Both the position numbers and the translations under genes were made by a program. Below, in pieces: positions 1-7,162 of a stretch of 19,344 nt of DNA. The notes under the pieces are model-generated. The model did no database searches. It had not been told where the DNA came from and saw nothing but the letters and a program-made list of their open reading frames with translations. Each line of letters opens with the position of its first letter. The stretch's first letter is position 1. The DNA is from JASFUX01 sp050050115 (GTDB lineage: Bacteria > Pseudomonadota > Alphaproteobacteria > Caulobacterales > Maricaulaceae): the NCBI GenBank assembly GCA_050050115.1, contig JASFUX010000026.1, forward strand, positions 1 through 19,344. Reading direction: 5' to 3'.

Positions 1-1434
1 GGTGGTTCCGTCCGCGGCCACGGCGACCGCGTTGACCGCGTCGGCGCCGATCCCGCCCAGACGATGGGTCCACTCTTCTATGCCGTCGGCGTCGTAGCGG
101 GTCACGAAGCCGTCCGCGCCGCCGCGTTCGATCGTCTCGCCGAACGCGCCTTCGAGCACGCCGGCGACAGTGACCGAGCCGTCCGCGCCGACCGCGAGGC
201 TGGCCGCCTGCGCGCTGTCGGCGGCGCCGAGCGCGCGGGTCCAGACGCGCCGGCCGGTGGAGTCGAGGCGGATCAGGAGGACGTCCTGCTCGCCGCGCAG
301 CTGCGCCTCTCCATCGACGGCGGCGTCGGACGAAGCAAGCACGAACAGCCCGCCCTGCCCGTCGGACTTGGCCGCCTTGATCGCAAGGCCGTCGACTTCT
401 TCGAGCGACTCGATCGCCTGATCGATCTCGATGCGCTGGGAGAGATTGTTCGTCGGGCTCGCGTCGGTAAGGCCGGTGATCTTGGTGATCTGGCCGGCGG
501 TCGCGGAGTCCTCGCCCGCCTTGCCCGACGCGCCGGCGAGATAGAGCGCGCCGCTGGCGCTCGCCGGCGCGGAGAAGCTCAATCGCTCGGTGGCGACGCC
601 GTCGATCTGGAAGCCGTAGCGCGAGCCTTCGATGACGCCGTTCTCGTCCGCCTCGCCGATCTTGTAGCGTTTGAACTTGGTGTTGAGACCCTCGGCGTCG
701 AGCTTGGTGTTGATGTAGTCCGCGACGTTGTCGAGCGTGCGCGGCGTTGCGCCCATGTCGGCGAGGTCGAAGTCGATGACCACCGTCGCGTTCGACTTGG
801 TGACCGTCAGCGTGAACTGGCGCGTCCCTTGGAAGGCGTCGACCTCCGCGTCGAAATCGCCGTTGTGGAGCACGTCGGTGTAGGCGACGTCCGAGCTGCG
901 CGAAATGGCGACGGCGCTCTCGGCCTTCGTGCGCGCCTCGCCGGCGACGACGTCGATCTCGTCAAAGACCGCGGTCGAAAGGAAATCCCGGATCTGCGCG
1001 ACGCCCTCGGCGAAGCGGCGGTCGAGGAAGCCGCGGTGAAGATCGTTCGTCGCCTTGTCCGCCGCTTCGGCGGCGACGCCTTGGAGCTTCTTGAGCGCCT
1101 GGTGCAGCGCGAACAGCTTCTTGTGGTCGATCGGCGCGTCGGAGTCGGAGTAGCCGTCATAGGTGTCGGTGTCGAGGAACACGCCTGACGCCAAAGCGCG
1201 GCGCGCCAGATCCGCGCTCGCGGCGGGATTGGCGCCGGGCTCCCACGGCGCGGTGACTTCCGTGGCGTCCTGATTGAACTTGCCGCTCGAGGCGCCCGAA
1301 AGCTGCGGGCCCTGCGCCGCCGCGATCGCAGCGCTCTCGCGCGCGATGTACCAGCCCACGAGCACGTCCGCGCCGATGGTCACCGGCTGGAAGAGCTGGG
1401 GCTGCTTCGACGTGGACGACAAAAGCCCGAACAT
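1..1434 (-). CDS. flaEY: FlaEY-like flagellar protein, C-terminus beyond window
   Basis: The frame is open from the ATG at 1434 to base 1 (478 residues visible), so the protein is cut by the window edge. AAGGAG at 1444-1449 lies 9 bases before the ATG. Residues 1-180 look mostly helical. Residues 200-250 hold a beta-rich piece with TLDNVADYINTKL, resembling the 'flagellin hook IN' motif of axial proteins. From about residue 295 there are beta-propeller-like (SBBP-type) repeats: ALYLAG, QDVLLIRLDSTGRRVWTRALG, then DGFVTRYDADGIEEWTHRLG. This domain order and the place at the end of a flagellin cluster fit Caulobacter FlaEY, which is needed for normal flagellin synthesis or assembly. The name is recognised from pattern memory and locus, not an alignment. 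No sigma-54 promoter is visible before it. A different repeat-propeller protein remains possible. Confidence 0.72.
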   Translation of the reverse strand, partial: MFGLLSSTSKQPQLFQPVTIGADVLVGWYIARESAAIAAAQGPQLSGASSGKFNQDATEVTAPWEPGANPAASADLARRALASGVFLDTDTYDGYSDSDAPIDHKKLFALHQALKKLQGVAAEAADKATNDLHRGFLDRRFAEGVAQIRDFLSTAVFDEIDVVAGEARTKAESAVAISRSSDVAYTDVLHNGDFDAEVDAFQGTRQFTLTVTKSNATVVIDFDLADMGATPRTLDNVADYINTKLDAEGLNTKFKRYKIGEADENGVIEGSRYGFQIDGVATERLSFSAPASASGALYLAGASGKAGEDSATAGQITKITGLTDASPTNNLSQRIEIDQAIESLEEVDGLAIKAAKSDGQGGLFVLASSDAAVDGEAQLRGEQDVLLIRLDSTGRRVWTRALGAADSAQAASLAVGADGSVTVAGVLEGAFGETIERGGADGFVTRYDADGIEEWTHRLGGIGADAVNAVAVAADGTT

Positions 1435-1537
1435 GCGCGCGCACTCCTTCACCGCGGAGGGTGCGCCCAAAGCGTAGAAAGCGCGTTAATCGAACGGGTT
1501 AACGGGCGTTAGGAAATCGCCGCGCAATCAAGCCAAG

Positions 1538-2395
1538 CTATTGAAATCCAAAGCCGCCGCCGCGGGTCTGCCAGAGCATCTCGCCGATCTGGCAGTTGGC
1601 TTTCTCCTCCTCGGGCTCGTTCGAGAAGGTGAACTGCGCATAGCGCACGGTGCTCGGTAAACTGGCGATCTCGAGCACCAGCTTGCCGCGGATCGTCGGC
1701 CCCAGCTCCTCGAGCGAGCGCACCGGCGCGACGAACGCGCCCGGCCCGGTGATCACGCAATCCTCGTAGTACTCGTCGAGGTTCTCGATGTCGTACCAGG
1801 CGTAGGCCTCGCGCAGCATGATCGGCAGGCCGTTGACGGTGATCCCCCGCTCGCCGACGTCGTCGCGGGCGAAGTCGACCCACGGCCCGGTGTTGTTCGG
1901 CCCGTCGCCGGAGACGTCGATCACCATCCGCGAGCCGTCGATGTTGTTGGTCTCAAGCAGATGGGCCGACTGATAGAGCGCGTTCGAGATGGACGTGCGC
2001 GAGCCCGGCCAGAGCGCCTCGGCTTCGAGCTCGTCGGCGAAGGCCAGCGCCGACTCACGGCTGTCGATGATGGTCCAGGGCACGACCTGGCGCTGATAGT
2101 AATCCTCGCCCCACTCCACGTAGGTCACCGCGATCCGGCCGCGCGGGCCGAACAGGATCGCCTCGATCACTTCGTCGTGGCGGAACGCTTCGACGTAGCC
2201 CTGGCGCTGCAGACGGTGCTCGGCGGAGTCCATCGACTGAGACACGTCGACCGCCAGCACCAGTTCAAGGTCCACCCGCTGGATCTGCGCCGCCGCGGGC
2301 GCGCCGAGCGCACACGCCGCGAAAACCGCCGCGGCCAGCCCGGCGAATCCGGGAGCGATCGGTGCGCGTCGACGTGGGGACCTGTTGTGATGCAT
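1538..2395 (-). CDS. Exported DUF1194 / von Willebrand A-like protein
   Basis: This 285-residue protein has an N-terminal signal peptide: a basic start (RSPRRR), a hydrophobic stretch at residues 15-35 and a likely cleavage after APAAA, about residue 36. The mature part begins with VDLELVLAVDVSQSMD; DVSQS (50-54) is a classical MIDAS DxSxS metal site. Later motifs (VTYVEWG, SRTSISNAL, MVIDVSGDGPNNTG) match the DUF1194 family of exported VWA-like proteins, whose function is unknown. It probably binds a divalent metal and a partner protein in the periplasm or at the envelope. It lies between an SpsF-like gene and the FlaEY-like gene on the same strand, but with a 453-bp gap upstream, so it may have its own promoter. 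The ribosome-binding site before the ATG is weak, so the start is less certain than the family. Confidence 0.83.
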   Translation of the reverse strand: MHHNRSPRRRAPIAPGFAGLAAAVFAACALGAPAAAQIQRVDLELVLAVDVSQSMDSAEHRLQRQGYVEAFRHDEVIEAILFGPRGRIAVTYVEWGEDYYQRQVVPWTIIDSRESALAFADELEAEALWPGSRTSISNALYQSAHLLETNNIDGSRMVIDVSGDGPNNTGPWVDFARDDVGERGITVNGLPIMLREAYAWYDIENLDEYYEDCVITGPGAFVAPVRSLEELGPTIRGKLVLEIASLPSTVRYAQFTFSNEPEEEKANCQIGEMLWQTRGGGFGFQ

Positions 2396-2848
2396 GGCTC
2401 ATCCCGCTCGGCATGCGTCCTCCGGCGAACCGAAGGCCGCCGCGAGGACGATGGTGAGGCCACATCGACGCGACGCGGCGCGAGCCATGATTGTAGGGTG
2501 ACAAGCCCGGCCAATCCAAGCGCGCGAACCATTGCGATTTCGTCACGCGTGGGTGAGGTGCGGGCGGGGTGCGGCTCGGACGGCAGCATCGGATCGACTA
2601 GTTTCCTGATTTTGAAGATCGTCCGACCTGTCGCCTGGACACCTCCCCGTCTTCCTCGGGCTTGTCCCGAGGACCCAGGAGGTCTCGACACAGCGACTCA
2701 TGAGGGCTTTCGGCGCCGAGAGCCGAAAAAGGACGGCCAGCGCGGGACCCTTGCGCTCACGCGCCTCCTGGATCCTCGGGACAAGCCCGAGGAAGACGGG
2801 AGTTGCTGAATGGAAGGGGCACTCCAGGTCAGCGCGCGACGGAACCGT
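2396..2848. other. Intergenic region, no supported gene
   Basis: This 453-bp gap between the DUF1194 gene and the SpsF-like gene holds no frame with family signature or ribosome-binding site. Its right half carries the long inverted repeat annotated separately. The left half (2396-2645) presumably contains the promoter of the DUF1194 gene, but no convincing sigma-70 or sigma-54 element could be picked out. Confidence 0.6.
2646..2800. repeat. Long inverted repeat, 37-bp arms around 81 bp
   Basis: Bases 2646-2682 and 2764-2800 are inverted copies of each other with one mismatch over 37 bp. Each arm contains its own short hairpin, TCCTCGGG-CTTGT-CCCGAGGA. The 81-bp interior also contains a small inverted repeat (TTTCGGC...GCCGAAA). 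A related single hairpin occurs at 14133-14161. This is the look of a dispersed intergenic palindromic (REP/BIME-like) element. It contains no coding region. It could also act as a strong terminator for the SpsF-like gene, which ends at 2849. Confidence 0.85.
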
Positions 2849-3634
2849 CTAAGCCGCCAGTGCGAAGGGGGTCGGCGTCGTCTGCAGCGTGGCGCGCACG
2901 CCGGGCTTGAACCGCCCCTGATCGGTGCGGGTCTGGTTGATCCGCGCCAGATCCGGCCGCCGCAGGCACAGCGAGGCGATCTCGGTCCAGGGCGCGGTCG
3001 CAGCGGCCTCGCCGAGTTCGTCGTAGACGGCGCGGAAAAACATCAGGTCCTCGGGATAATCGAGCGTCCAGCGCATGTGCTCGAGACCCGCGCCCGGCCC
3101 GGTCAGGCAGACCTTGAGATAGTCCTCGCGCGTTCGCAGCCACGGCGTGACGTGTTCGCGCTCATGCACCGTGTGCGCAAGCCAGTCGGCGTCGTAGAGC
3201 CGTTCGGCGGCGAAGACCTCGCAATCAAGGCCGTGGGGAAACTTCGCCGGCATGTTGTTGCAGGCGTAGTCGGCCTCGGCGGCGACCCAGAGATCGCGCA
3301 CCCGGCCGCAGATTTCAGGATCGATGAACGGGCAGTCCGCGGTCACCCGCATCACCACGTTCGCGGCGACCTCTTCGGCCGCCTTGGCGTAGCGGGCGAG
3401 CACGTCGTGCTCGTCGCCGCGGCTGACCCGATAGCCGCCACGACGCGCAATCTCCGCAATCGGATCATCCGCGACCGTTCGCGGAACGGTGCAGACCACC
3501 TCGTCGACGCCAGGGATCTCCGCGCAGCGATCAAGGCAGCGCTCAAGCGCCGTCTTAACGCCGAGAAACTGGAACATTTTGCCGGGCAGGCGCGACGAGC
3601 CCATGCGCGCCTGCACGATGACAGCAAACGTCAC
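2849..3634 (-). CDS. SpsF-family cytidylyltransferase (glycan sugar activation)
   Basis: The 261-residue protein belongs to the SpsF / CMP-KDO-synthetase-like cytidylyltransferases (COG1861), which activate sugars with CTP for surface or flagellar glycans. Signatures run through the length: IVQARMGSSRLPGK near the N-terminus (nucleotide-binding loop), SRGDEHDVLARY (about 71-82), MRVTADCPFIDP (about 95-106, with the metal-binding Asp), FPHGLDCEVF (132-141) and EREHVTPWLR (158-167). The GTG at 3634 is preferred over the in-frame GTG at 3640 because GGGAGA ends directly against 3640 but lies 6 bases before 3634, and because family members start just before the ARMGS motif. Its place among flagellins suggests a role in supplying a nonulosonate-like or other CMP-sugar for flagellin modification; that is inference, and the sugar is unknown. 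Confidence 0.88.
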   Translation of the reverse strand: MTFAVIVQARMGSSRLPGKMFQFLGVKTALERCLDRCAEIPGVDEVVCTVPRTVADDPIAEIARRGGYRVSRGDEHDVLARYAKAAEEVAANVVMRVTADCPFIDPEICGRVRDLWVAAEADYACNNMPAKFPHGLDCEVFAAERLYDADWLAHTVHEREHVTPWLRTREDYLKVCLTGPGAGLEHMRWTLDYPEDLMFFRAVYDELGEAAATAPWTEIASLCLRRPDLARINQTRTDQGRFKPGVRATLQTTPTPFALAA

Positions 3635-3787
3635 GACCACTCTCCCAACATCACCCGTTTAAATCATTATGCTGAGAGTGCGCTTTGGAGGTGAACAGAG
3701 GGTTACGGGGGGCGAAGCGCGGATTCCGAGCTCTTTCCGGCCCGAGGAAGGCGATCTGCGGGATTAATTTCGAAATCAGAGTAGCGG

Positions 3788-4393
3788 CTAAAAGTCCGGT
3801 GGCTGAGAGGCCGCGGCCGCATCGTAGTCGAAGGCGGCGTCCGGGCCGCCGTCGCCCATGCGGACCTCCACCGCGGTGCGCTCCGAGGTCAGGCCGCCGA
3901 TCTGAGTGAACGCATGCAAGGTGATCCCCTCCTCGGTCACGCAGACCTCCGAAGAGAGCGCCGGCAGGTCCCAGACCTCGCAGTCGAACCCGGCGTAGGC
4001 TTCCGTGCGCCCCGTCGCGGCGCCGCCCATCGCGGCGAGCGCCTCGGCCCCGGACGCGCCGCCCGCCGAGCCTTGCTCTGCGCCCGAAGGCCCGGCGGAG
4101 CCGGCGATCGTCGTCGCGCCGGTCGCCAGATCGATGGTGACCACGCGCGCGCCGTCGTAAACGACCCGCTGCTCGGTCGCCTCCTCGAAGCCGCTGAAGC
4201 TGATCTGGGTCGAGATCAACTCGGCGCGCAGCGCGCCCCATGAGCGCACATGCTCGGTGATCGCGCCGGATTCGGCGCCGGTCAGCTCATAATCGACTGA
4301 GAAGGTCTCGGCACCGTAGAAGCCTGCTTCGGCCGCCAGGCTCGCGCCGGCGCAGCCGATCGCGGCGGCGCTCGCCGCCAACACCGTTCGCAT
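3788..4393 (-). CDS. Small exported protein of unknown function
   Basis: I do not recognise a family with confidence. The 201-residue product begins with a Sec-type signal peptide (MRTVLAASAAAIGCAGASLA, probable cleavage near residue 21). A beta-rich region follows, then an Ala/Gly/Ser-rich linker at about 97-128, then a short domain with two cysteines (C138 and C151) in AGFDCEVWDLP and SEVCVTEEG that could form a periplasmic disulfide. The C-X-W arrangement recalls DUF4412-type periplasmic proteins, but this is weak. GGGAG lies 8 bases before the ATG. It begins 69 bp downstream of flagellin A on the same strand with no obvious terminator between, so co-transcription is likely. A link to the filament is inferred from position only. 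Confidence 0.75.
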   Translation of the reverse strand: MRTVLAASAAAIGCAGASLAAEAGFYGAETFSVDYELTGAESGAITEHVRSWGALRAELISTQISFSGFEEATEQRVVYDGARVVTIDLATGATTIAGSAGPSGAEQGSAGGASGAEALAAMGGAATGRTEAYAGFDCEVWDLPALSSEVCVTEEGITLHAFTQIGGLTSERTAVEVRMGDGGPDAAFDYDAAAASQPPDF

Positions 4394-4462
4394 GGGCAGG
4401 TCTCCCGCATCGCCGTGGAAGACCGAGCGCTAATGCGCGAATGCGGCGCGCGAAAGGCGGCG

Positions 4463-5296
4463 TTAGCCGCCGAAGAGATTGAGGATGATCCCCGGCTGGG
4501 AGTTGGCGATCGATAGGGTCTGCACCCCTAGCTGCTGCTTGACCTGTAAGGCCTGCAGCCGCGCGGACTCCATCGCAAGGTCGGCGTCCACGAGGTTGCC
4601 GACGCCCACCGTGAGCGCGCTCGAAAGCTTGTCGACGAACTTCGAGTGCGCCTCGATTTTCTTGAGGTCCGAGCCGAGGTTCGCCAGCGCCTGGTTGACG
4701 TTGTCCAGGCTGGTGCGCAGATCGGACACGACGCCCGCCGCCAGCGACGCCGAGCCCAGCGACGAGGTGGCCGATAGAACGATGTTCGTGCCCGATATGG
4801 TCAAGTCCTGCGTTTTCAGCGTGATGGACGACGAGCCGTTCGCGTCGGAGAGGAACTCGATGCCGGGCGTCAGCGAGCTGTTGAGCAGGTTCGCGCCGTC
4901 GAACGCGGCGTTCGTGAGCACGACGGTGAGCTGATCCATCAACGCCTTGAAGTCGGCGTCGTAGGCCGAGCGGGTGAAGGTGTCGATCGAAGGATCGAGC
5001 GCGGCGGTCGCCTTCTCGCGCATCTGCACCAGCAGATCGGAGATCGACTCGCCGGCGGCGAGCGCCACCTCGGCGATCGAGGTCGCCCGGTTCAAGCTGG
5101 TCTGCACCGCGTTGTAAGCGCCGAGGTCGGAGCGCATGTTCTGCGCCACGGCGAACACCGCGGCGTTGTCCTTCGCGCCGGTGACCTTGAGGCCGGTGTT
5201 GAGCCGCGTCTGAACGTCCTCGAGCTCTTTGTTCGTGACGTTCAAGTTCTGCAGCGCAACCATCGCCGACTTGTTCGTATGGACGCTCAGCGCCAT
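4463..5296 (-). CDS. Flagellin A (divergent member of the cluster)
   Basis: This 277-residue flagellin makes the helical filament after export by the flagellar type III apparatus. The N-terminal D0/D1 region is clear (VHTNKSAMVALQNLN, then TRLNTGLKVTGAKDNAA) and so is the C-terminal D1/D0 region (GNLVDADLAMESARLQALQV, ending in IILNLFGG). Like other alphaproteobacterial flagellins it is short, with almost no D2/D3 region. AAGGAG at 5305-5310 lies 8 bases before the ATG. It differs from flagellins B and C in its middle and extreme C-terminus (SQPGIILNLFGG rather than SAPSTVLALFQ or QAPQSILQFFQF), and it lacks their sigma-54/ftr promoter arrangement. It may be a minor or hook-proximal filament subunit; that role is inference. 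Confidence 0.96.
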   Translation of the reverse strand: MALSVHTNKSAMVALQNLNVTNKELEDVQTRLNTGLKVTGAKDNAAVFAVAQNMRSDLGAYNAVQTSLNRATSIAEVALAAGESISDLLVQMREKATAALDPSIDTFTRSAYDADFKALMDQLTVVLTNAAFDGANLLNSSLTPGIEFLSDANGSSSITLKTQDLTISGTNIVLSATSSLGSASLAAGVVSDLRTSLDNVNQALANLGSDLKKIEAHSKFVDKLSSALTVGVGNLVDADLAMESARLQALQVKQQLGVQTLSIANSQPGIILNLFGG

Positions 5297-5510
5297 GTCG
5301 CCAGCTCCTTCTCACTTTGCTCCGACGCGCTGCGCCAAACACTCAAGGGCGCAACGTCCGCACACCAAGCCGCACGCGGCGAATCACCGGCGCAGCTTTG
5401 AAGGAGAATCTCGGCGTGTACGGTTAACAAAACCCAACCAACAGGGCGTCCGTTCAGTGATTTTCTTACCATGAGGGCCTGAACGGGCGCGGTCGGCGCC
5501 GCCCCAAAGC

Positions 5511-5536
5511 AAAAAGCGCCGGCGAACCAGCGCTTT
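5511..5536 (-). terminator. Rho-independent terminator after flaG
   Basis: Read on the minus strand, AAAGCGC (5536-5530), a 10-base loop and GCGCTTT (5519-5513) form a 7-bp stem whose 3' arm runs into five consecutive T residues. It lies 36 bp past the flaG stop codon, so it probably ends the flagellin B-flaG transcript and separates flaG from flagellin A. Confidence 0.75.
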
Positions 5537-5571
5537 GCAGAGCTTGTCAGACGATGCGGCGATCGGCCGGA

Positions 5572-5940
5572 TCAGACCTTGCGGTCGATGACGAGCCCGC
5601 TGTGCTCGCCCAGATAGGCCAGCAGATCGAGCATGTCTTCGGCGGGGAACTGACGAATGATCTCGCCCGAACGGTTGTCGAGGATGCGGTAGACGAAGGC
5701 GTCCGCCTCGTCGTCGCGGTCGATCGACAGGCGCGCATGCTCGTTATAGGCGCCGTCGGTGAGCTCGGTGAGCCGCGCCGCAGTCAGATCGGGCGGCGCC
5801 GCGGCGTTGGAGCCGCTCTCGCCTTCCGGGCTCTGGGGCTCGGTGGCCCTCAGATCCTGCGGATCGGACGGGCTGCGGGCGCCTTCAAGCGCTCCGATGA
5901 CGATTTGAACCGGGGAAACGGCCCCGATATCCGAACTCAT
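5572..5940 (-). CDS. flaG: FlaG family flagellar protein
   Basis: The 122-residue product has a disordered Pro/Ser/Ala-rich N-terminal half. The FlaG domain follows in the second half: ARLSIDRDDEADAFVYRILDNRSGEIIRQFP, then EDMLDLLAYLGEHSGLVIDRKV. The core 'D..tGE.IRQ.P.E..L' and the closing 'GL..D.k.' are the family hallmarks. FlaG proteins affect filament length or assembly in other bacteria; the mechanism is not settled. The gene begins 101 bp past flagellin B, after a very strong hairpin, and ends at a rho-independent terminator, so it is probably the last gene of a flagellin B transcript. No good ribosome-binding site lies close to the ATG (GGGGGAG is 17 bases away), and no other Met is available nearby. 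Confidence 0.87.
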   Translation of the reverse strand: MSSDIGAVSPVQIVIGALEGARSPSDPQDLRATEPQSPEGESGSNAAAPPDLTAARLTELTDGAYNEHARLSIDRDDEADAFVYRILDNRSGEIIRQFPAEDMLDLLAYLGEHSGLVIDRKV

Positions 5941-5987
5941 GTCGCGACCGCCGAAGTCTCCCCCGACGTCTCCCTTGTTCTAACCAG

Positions 5988-6048
5988 CCAGTGCGAGGGT
6001 GGCGGAGACCCCAGAATACGCGGGGCCTCCGCCTGGCTCGCTTACTGG
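5988..6048 (-). terminator. Large composite hairpin at the flagellin B 3' end
   Basis: Nested complementary blocks surround the loop 6013-6021: CCAGT/ACTGG (5988-5992 and 6044-6048), GCGAG/CTCGC (5993-5997 and 6037-6041), GGCGGAG/CTCCGCC (6001-6007 and 6027-6033) and CCCC/GGGG (6009-6012 and 6022-6025). The outermost arm overlaps the flagellin B stop codon (6042-6044). There is no T tract, so it may be a transcript-stabilising 3' structure, or a barrier that lowers flaG expression relative to flagellin, rather than a simple intrinsic terminator. Confidence 0.7.
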
Positions 6049-6866
6049 AACAGAGCCAAGACAGTGCTCGGAGCGCTGTTGGCGATGGCCAGCGCTTGGA
6101 TGCCCAGCTGCTGCTTGACCTGCAGAGCTTGCAACTTCGCGCTTTCCTTCGCGAGATCGGCGTCGACGAGGTTGCCGATGCCCTTCTCGAGTTCGTCCGA
6201 CAGCTTGGTGACGAAGGTGTCGTGCACCTCGAGCGCCTTCGACGCCGTGCCAAGACGCGCAAGCGCTTGGTTCACGGAATCAAGAGCGTCACCGATCGTC
6301 GAAGCCAGATCGTCAGCCTGCGAAGAGCTGGCGAACGAGCTCGTCGAGGTCAGGCCGATGATGCCGCCCGAGATCGTCAGGTCTTCGTCGACCACGGTGA
6401 TCACCGAGCTGGCGTCGGCATTGGCCAGCGCCGTGATCTCGGTCGTGGTGTTGTTCAGCAGGTTGGTGCCGCCGAACTCGGCGTTGGACACGATCGTGGT
6501 GATCTGATCGCGCAGCGCCTTGTAGTCTTCGTTGAGCGCCGTGCGCGACGAGGTGTCGAGCGACGTGTCGGCGGCGGCCAGGGCCTTCGCCTTCATTTCA
6601 ACGAGGAGGTCCGAAACCGCTTCACCGGCCGCCAGGGCCGTGTCGACGACAGAGCCGACGCGCGACAGCGAGTTCTTCACAGCGCCCAGACCGGCGATGT
6701 CCGCACGCATGGATTGGGCGATCGCAAAAGCGCCGCCGTCGTCCTTCGCGCCCGCGACTTTCAAACCGGTGTTGATCCGGTTTTGAACTTGGTTGAGCTG
6801 GGAGTTGGTGGCGTTGAGGTTGCGCAGCGCGGCGAGCGCGCCGGCATTGGTGTTCACAGAAAGCAT
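6042..6866 (-). CDS. Flagellin B
   Basis: This 274-residue flagellin has conserved D0/D1 ends (MLSVNTNAGALAALRNLN, NRINTGLKVAGAKDDGG, and near the C-terminus GNLVDADLAKESAKLQALQV and IQALAIANSAP). The start at 6866 was chosen because flagellin homology begins there and GGAG lies 6 bases before it; the frame runs further upstream, but those residues are Cys/Arg-rich and unlike flagellin. The short middle (TEITALANADASSVITVVDEDLTISGG) replaces the D2/D3 domains. It is closely similar to flagellin C, consistent with duplication. Expression is expected from the sigma-54 promoter at 6940-6955, with FlbD-type enhancer sites upstream and leader hairpins that FlbT may recognise. Confidence 0.97.
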   Translation of the reverse strand: MLSVNTNAGALAALRNLNATNSQLNQVQNRINTGLKVAGAKDDGGAFAIAQSMRADIAGLGAVKNSLSRVGSVVDTALAAGEAVSDLLVEMKAKALAAADTSLDTSSRTALNEDYKALRDQITTIVSNAEFGGTNLLNNTTTEITALANADASSVITVVDEDLTISGGIIGLTSTSSFASSSQADDLASTIGDALDSVNQALARLGTASKALEVHDTFVTKLSDELEKGIGNLVDADLAKESAKLQALQVKQQLGIQALAIANSAPSTVLALFQ

Positions 6867-6895
6867 TTCTTGCTCCGTCTGCTTCTTGCATGGCC

Positions 6896-6928
6896 GTGCG
6901 CAGTTTTGCGCACAGGGGTCTTTGACCC
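6896..6928 (-). promoter_or_regulatory. Paired leader stem-loops of flagellin B mRNA
   Basis: In the predicted 63-base leader, stem-loop I is GGGTC-AAA-GACCC (6928-6916, about +2 to +14) and stem-loop II is GTGCGC-AAAACT-GCGCAC (6913-6896, about +17 to +34). Both stems are perfect. The Shine-Dalgarno follows downstream, unpaired. In Caulobacter FlbT acts on the 5' untranslated region of flagellin mRNA, so this is a candidate FlbT target. Confidence 0.6.
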
Positions 6929-6939
6929 GCCGACGGAGA

Positions 6940-6955
6940 AGCAAACGGCGCGCCT
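6940..6955 (-). promoter_or_regulatory. Sigma-54 promoter of flagellin B
   Basis: The minus strand reads AGGCGCGCCGTTTGCT, matching the sigma-54 pattern (T)GGCACG-N4-TTGCT with GG at -24 and GC at -12, exactly 10 bases apart. Transcription would start near 6929, about 63 bases before the ATG. It shares its core (xGGCxCGCCGxTTGCT) with the flagellin C promoter. Confidence 0.8.
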
Positions 6956-7046
6956 ATTCATAAATACAATAGGTCTATCGCCCGATCTCGCAGTAAACGA
7001 AACGGGTTCCGCAGTTAATACCTACGGTTAATAAAGTATTGTGCAT

Positions 7047-7110
7047 GGCAATTCTTGCCTATGCTGCTGCTTTTTAAGCGGCAATTTCTGCCTCCCAGGC
7101 AAGTTCTGCC
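7047..7110. promoter_or_regulatory. Three ftr-like enhancer sites upstream of flagellin B
   Basis: Three near-identical 13-mers lie at 7047-7059 (GGCAATTCTTGCC), 7080-7092 (GGCAATTTCTGCC) and 7098-7110 (GGCAAGTTCTGCC). Each is an imperfect palindrome. They sit about 118-181 bp upstream of the predicted start of flagellin B, the usual distance for ftr sites bound by the sigma-54 activator FlbD in Caulobacter. The AT-rich stretch between them and the promoter could bind IHF. The protein assignment is inference. Confidence 0.65.
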
Positions 7111-7124
7111 GGGCCGAATGCGAC

Positions 7125-7144
7125 GGGGCCGCGTTTGCGGCCCC
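7125..7144 (-). terminator. Hairpin after flagellin C
   Basis: GGGGCCGC-GTTT-GCGGCCCC on the plus strand is a perfect 8-bp stem with a 4-base loop, 18 bp past the flagellin C stop codon. No T run follows on the minus strand, so termination may be weak or the hairpin may protect the mRNA 3' end. Confidence 0.6.
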
Positions 7145-7162
7145 GCCGACCCGACGGCGTAA

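Noticed and set aside
2400..2690. Open frames in the gap between the DUF1194 and SpsF-like genes
   Set aside because: They run into the inverted repeat or neighbouring genes, lack ribosome-binding sites and show no protein-like composition.
6867..6944. Upstream extension of flagellin B to 6944
   Set aside because: The extra 26 residues are Cys/Arg-rich, unlike any flagellin, and cover the leader hairpins and ribosome-binding site.
7018..7034. TTAA-N9-TTAA resembling a CtrA box upstream of flagellin B (another at 1490-1506)
   Set aside because: The CtrA site needs TTAA-N7-TTAA; both examples have 9 bases between the half-sites.
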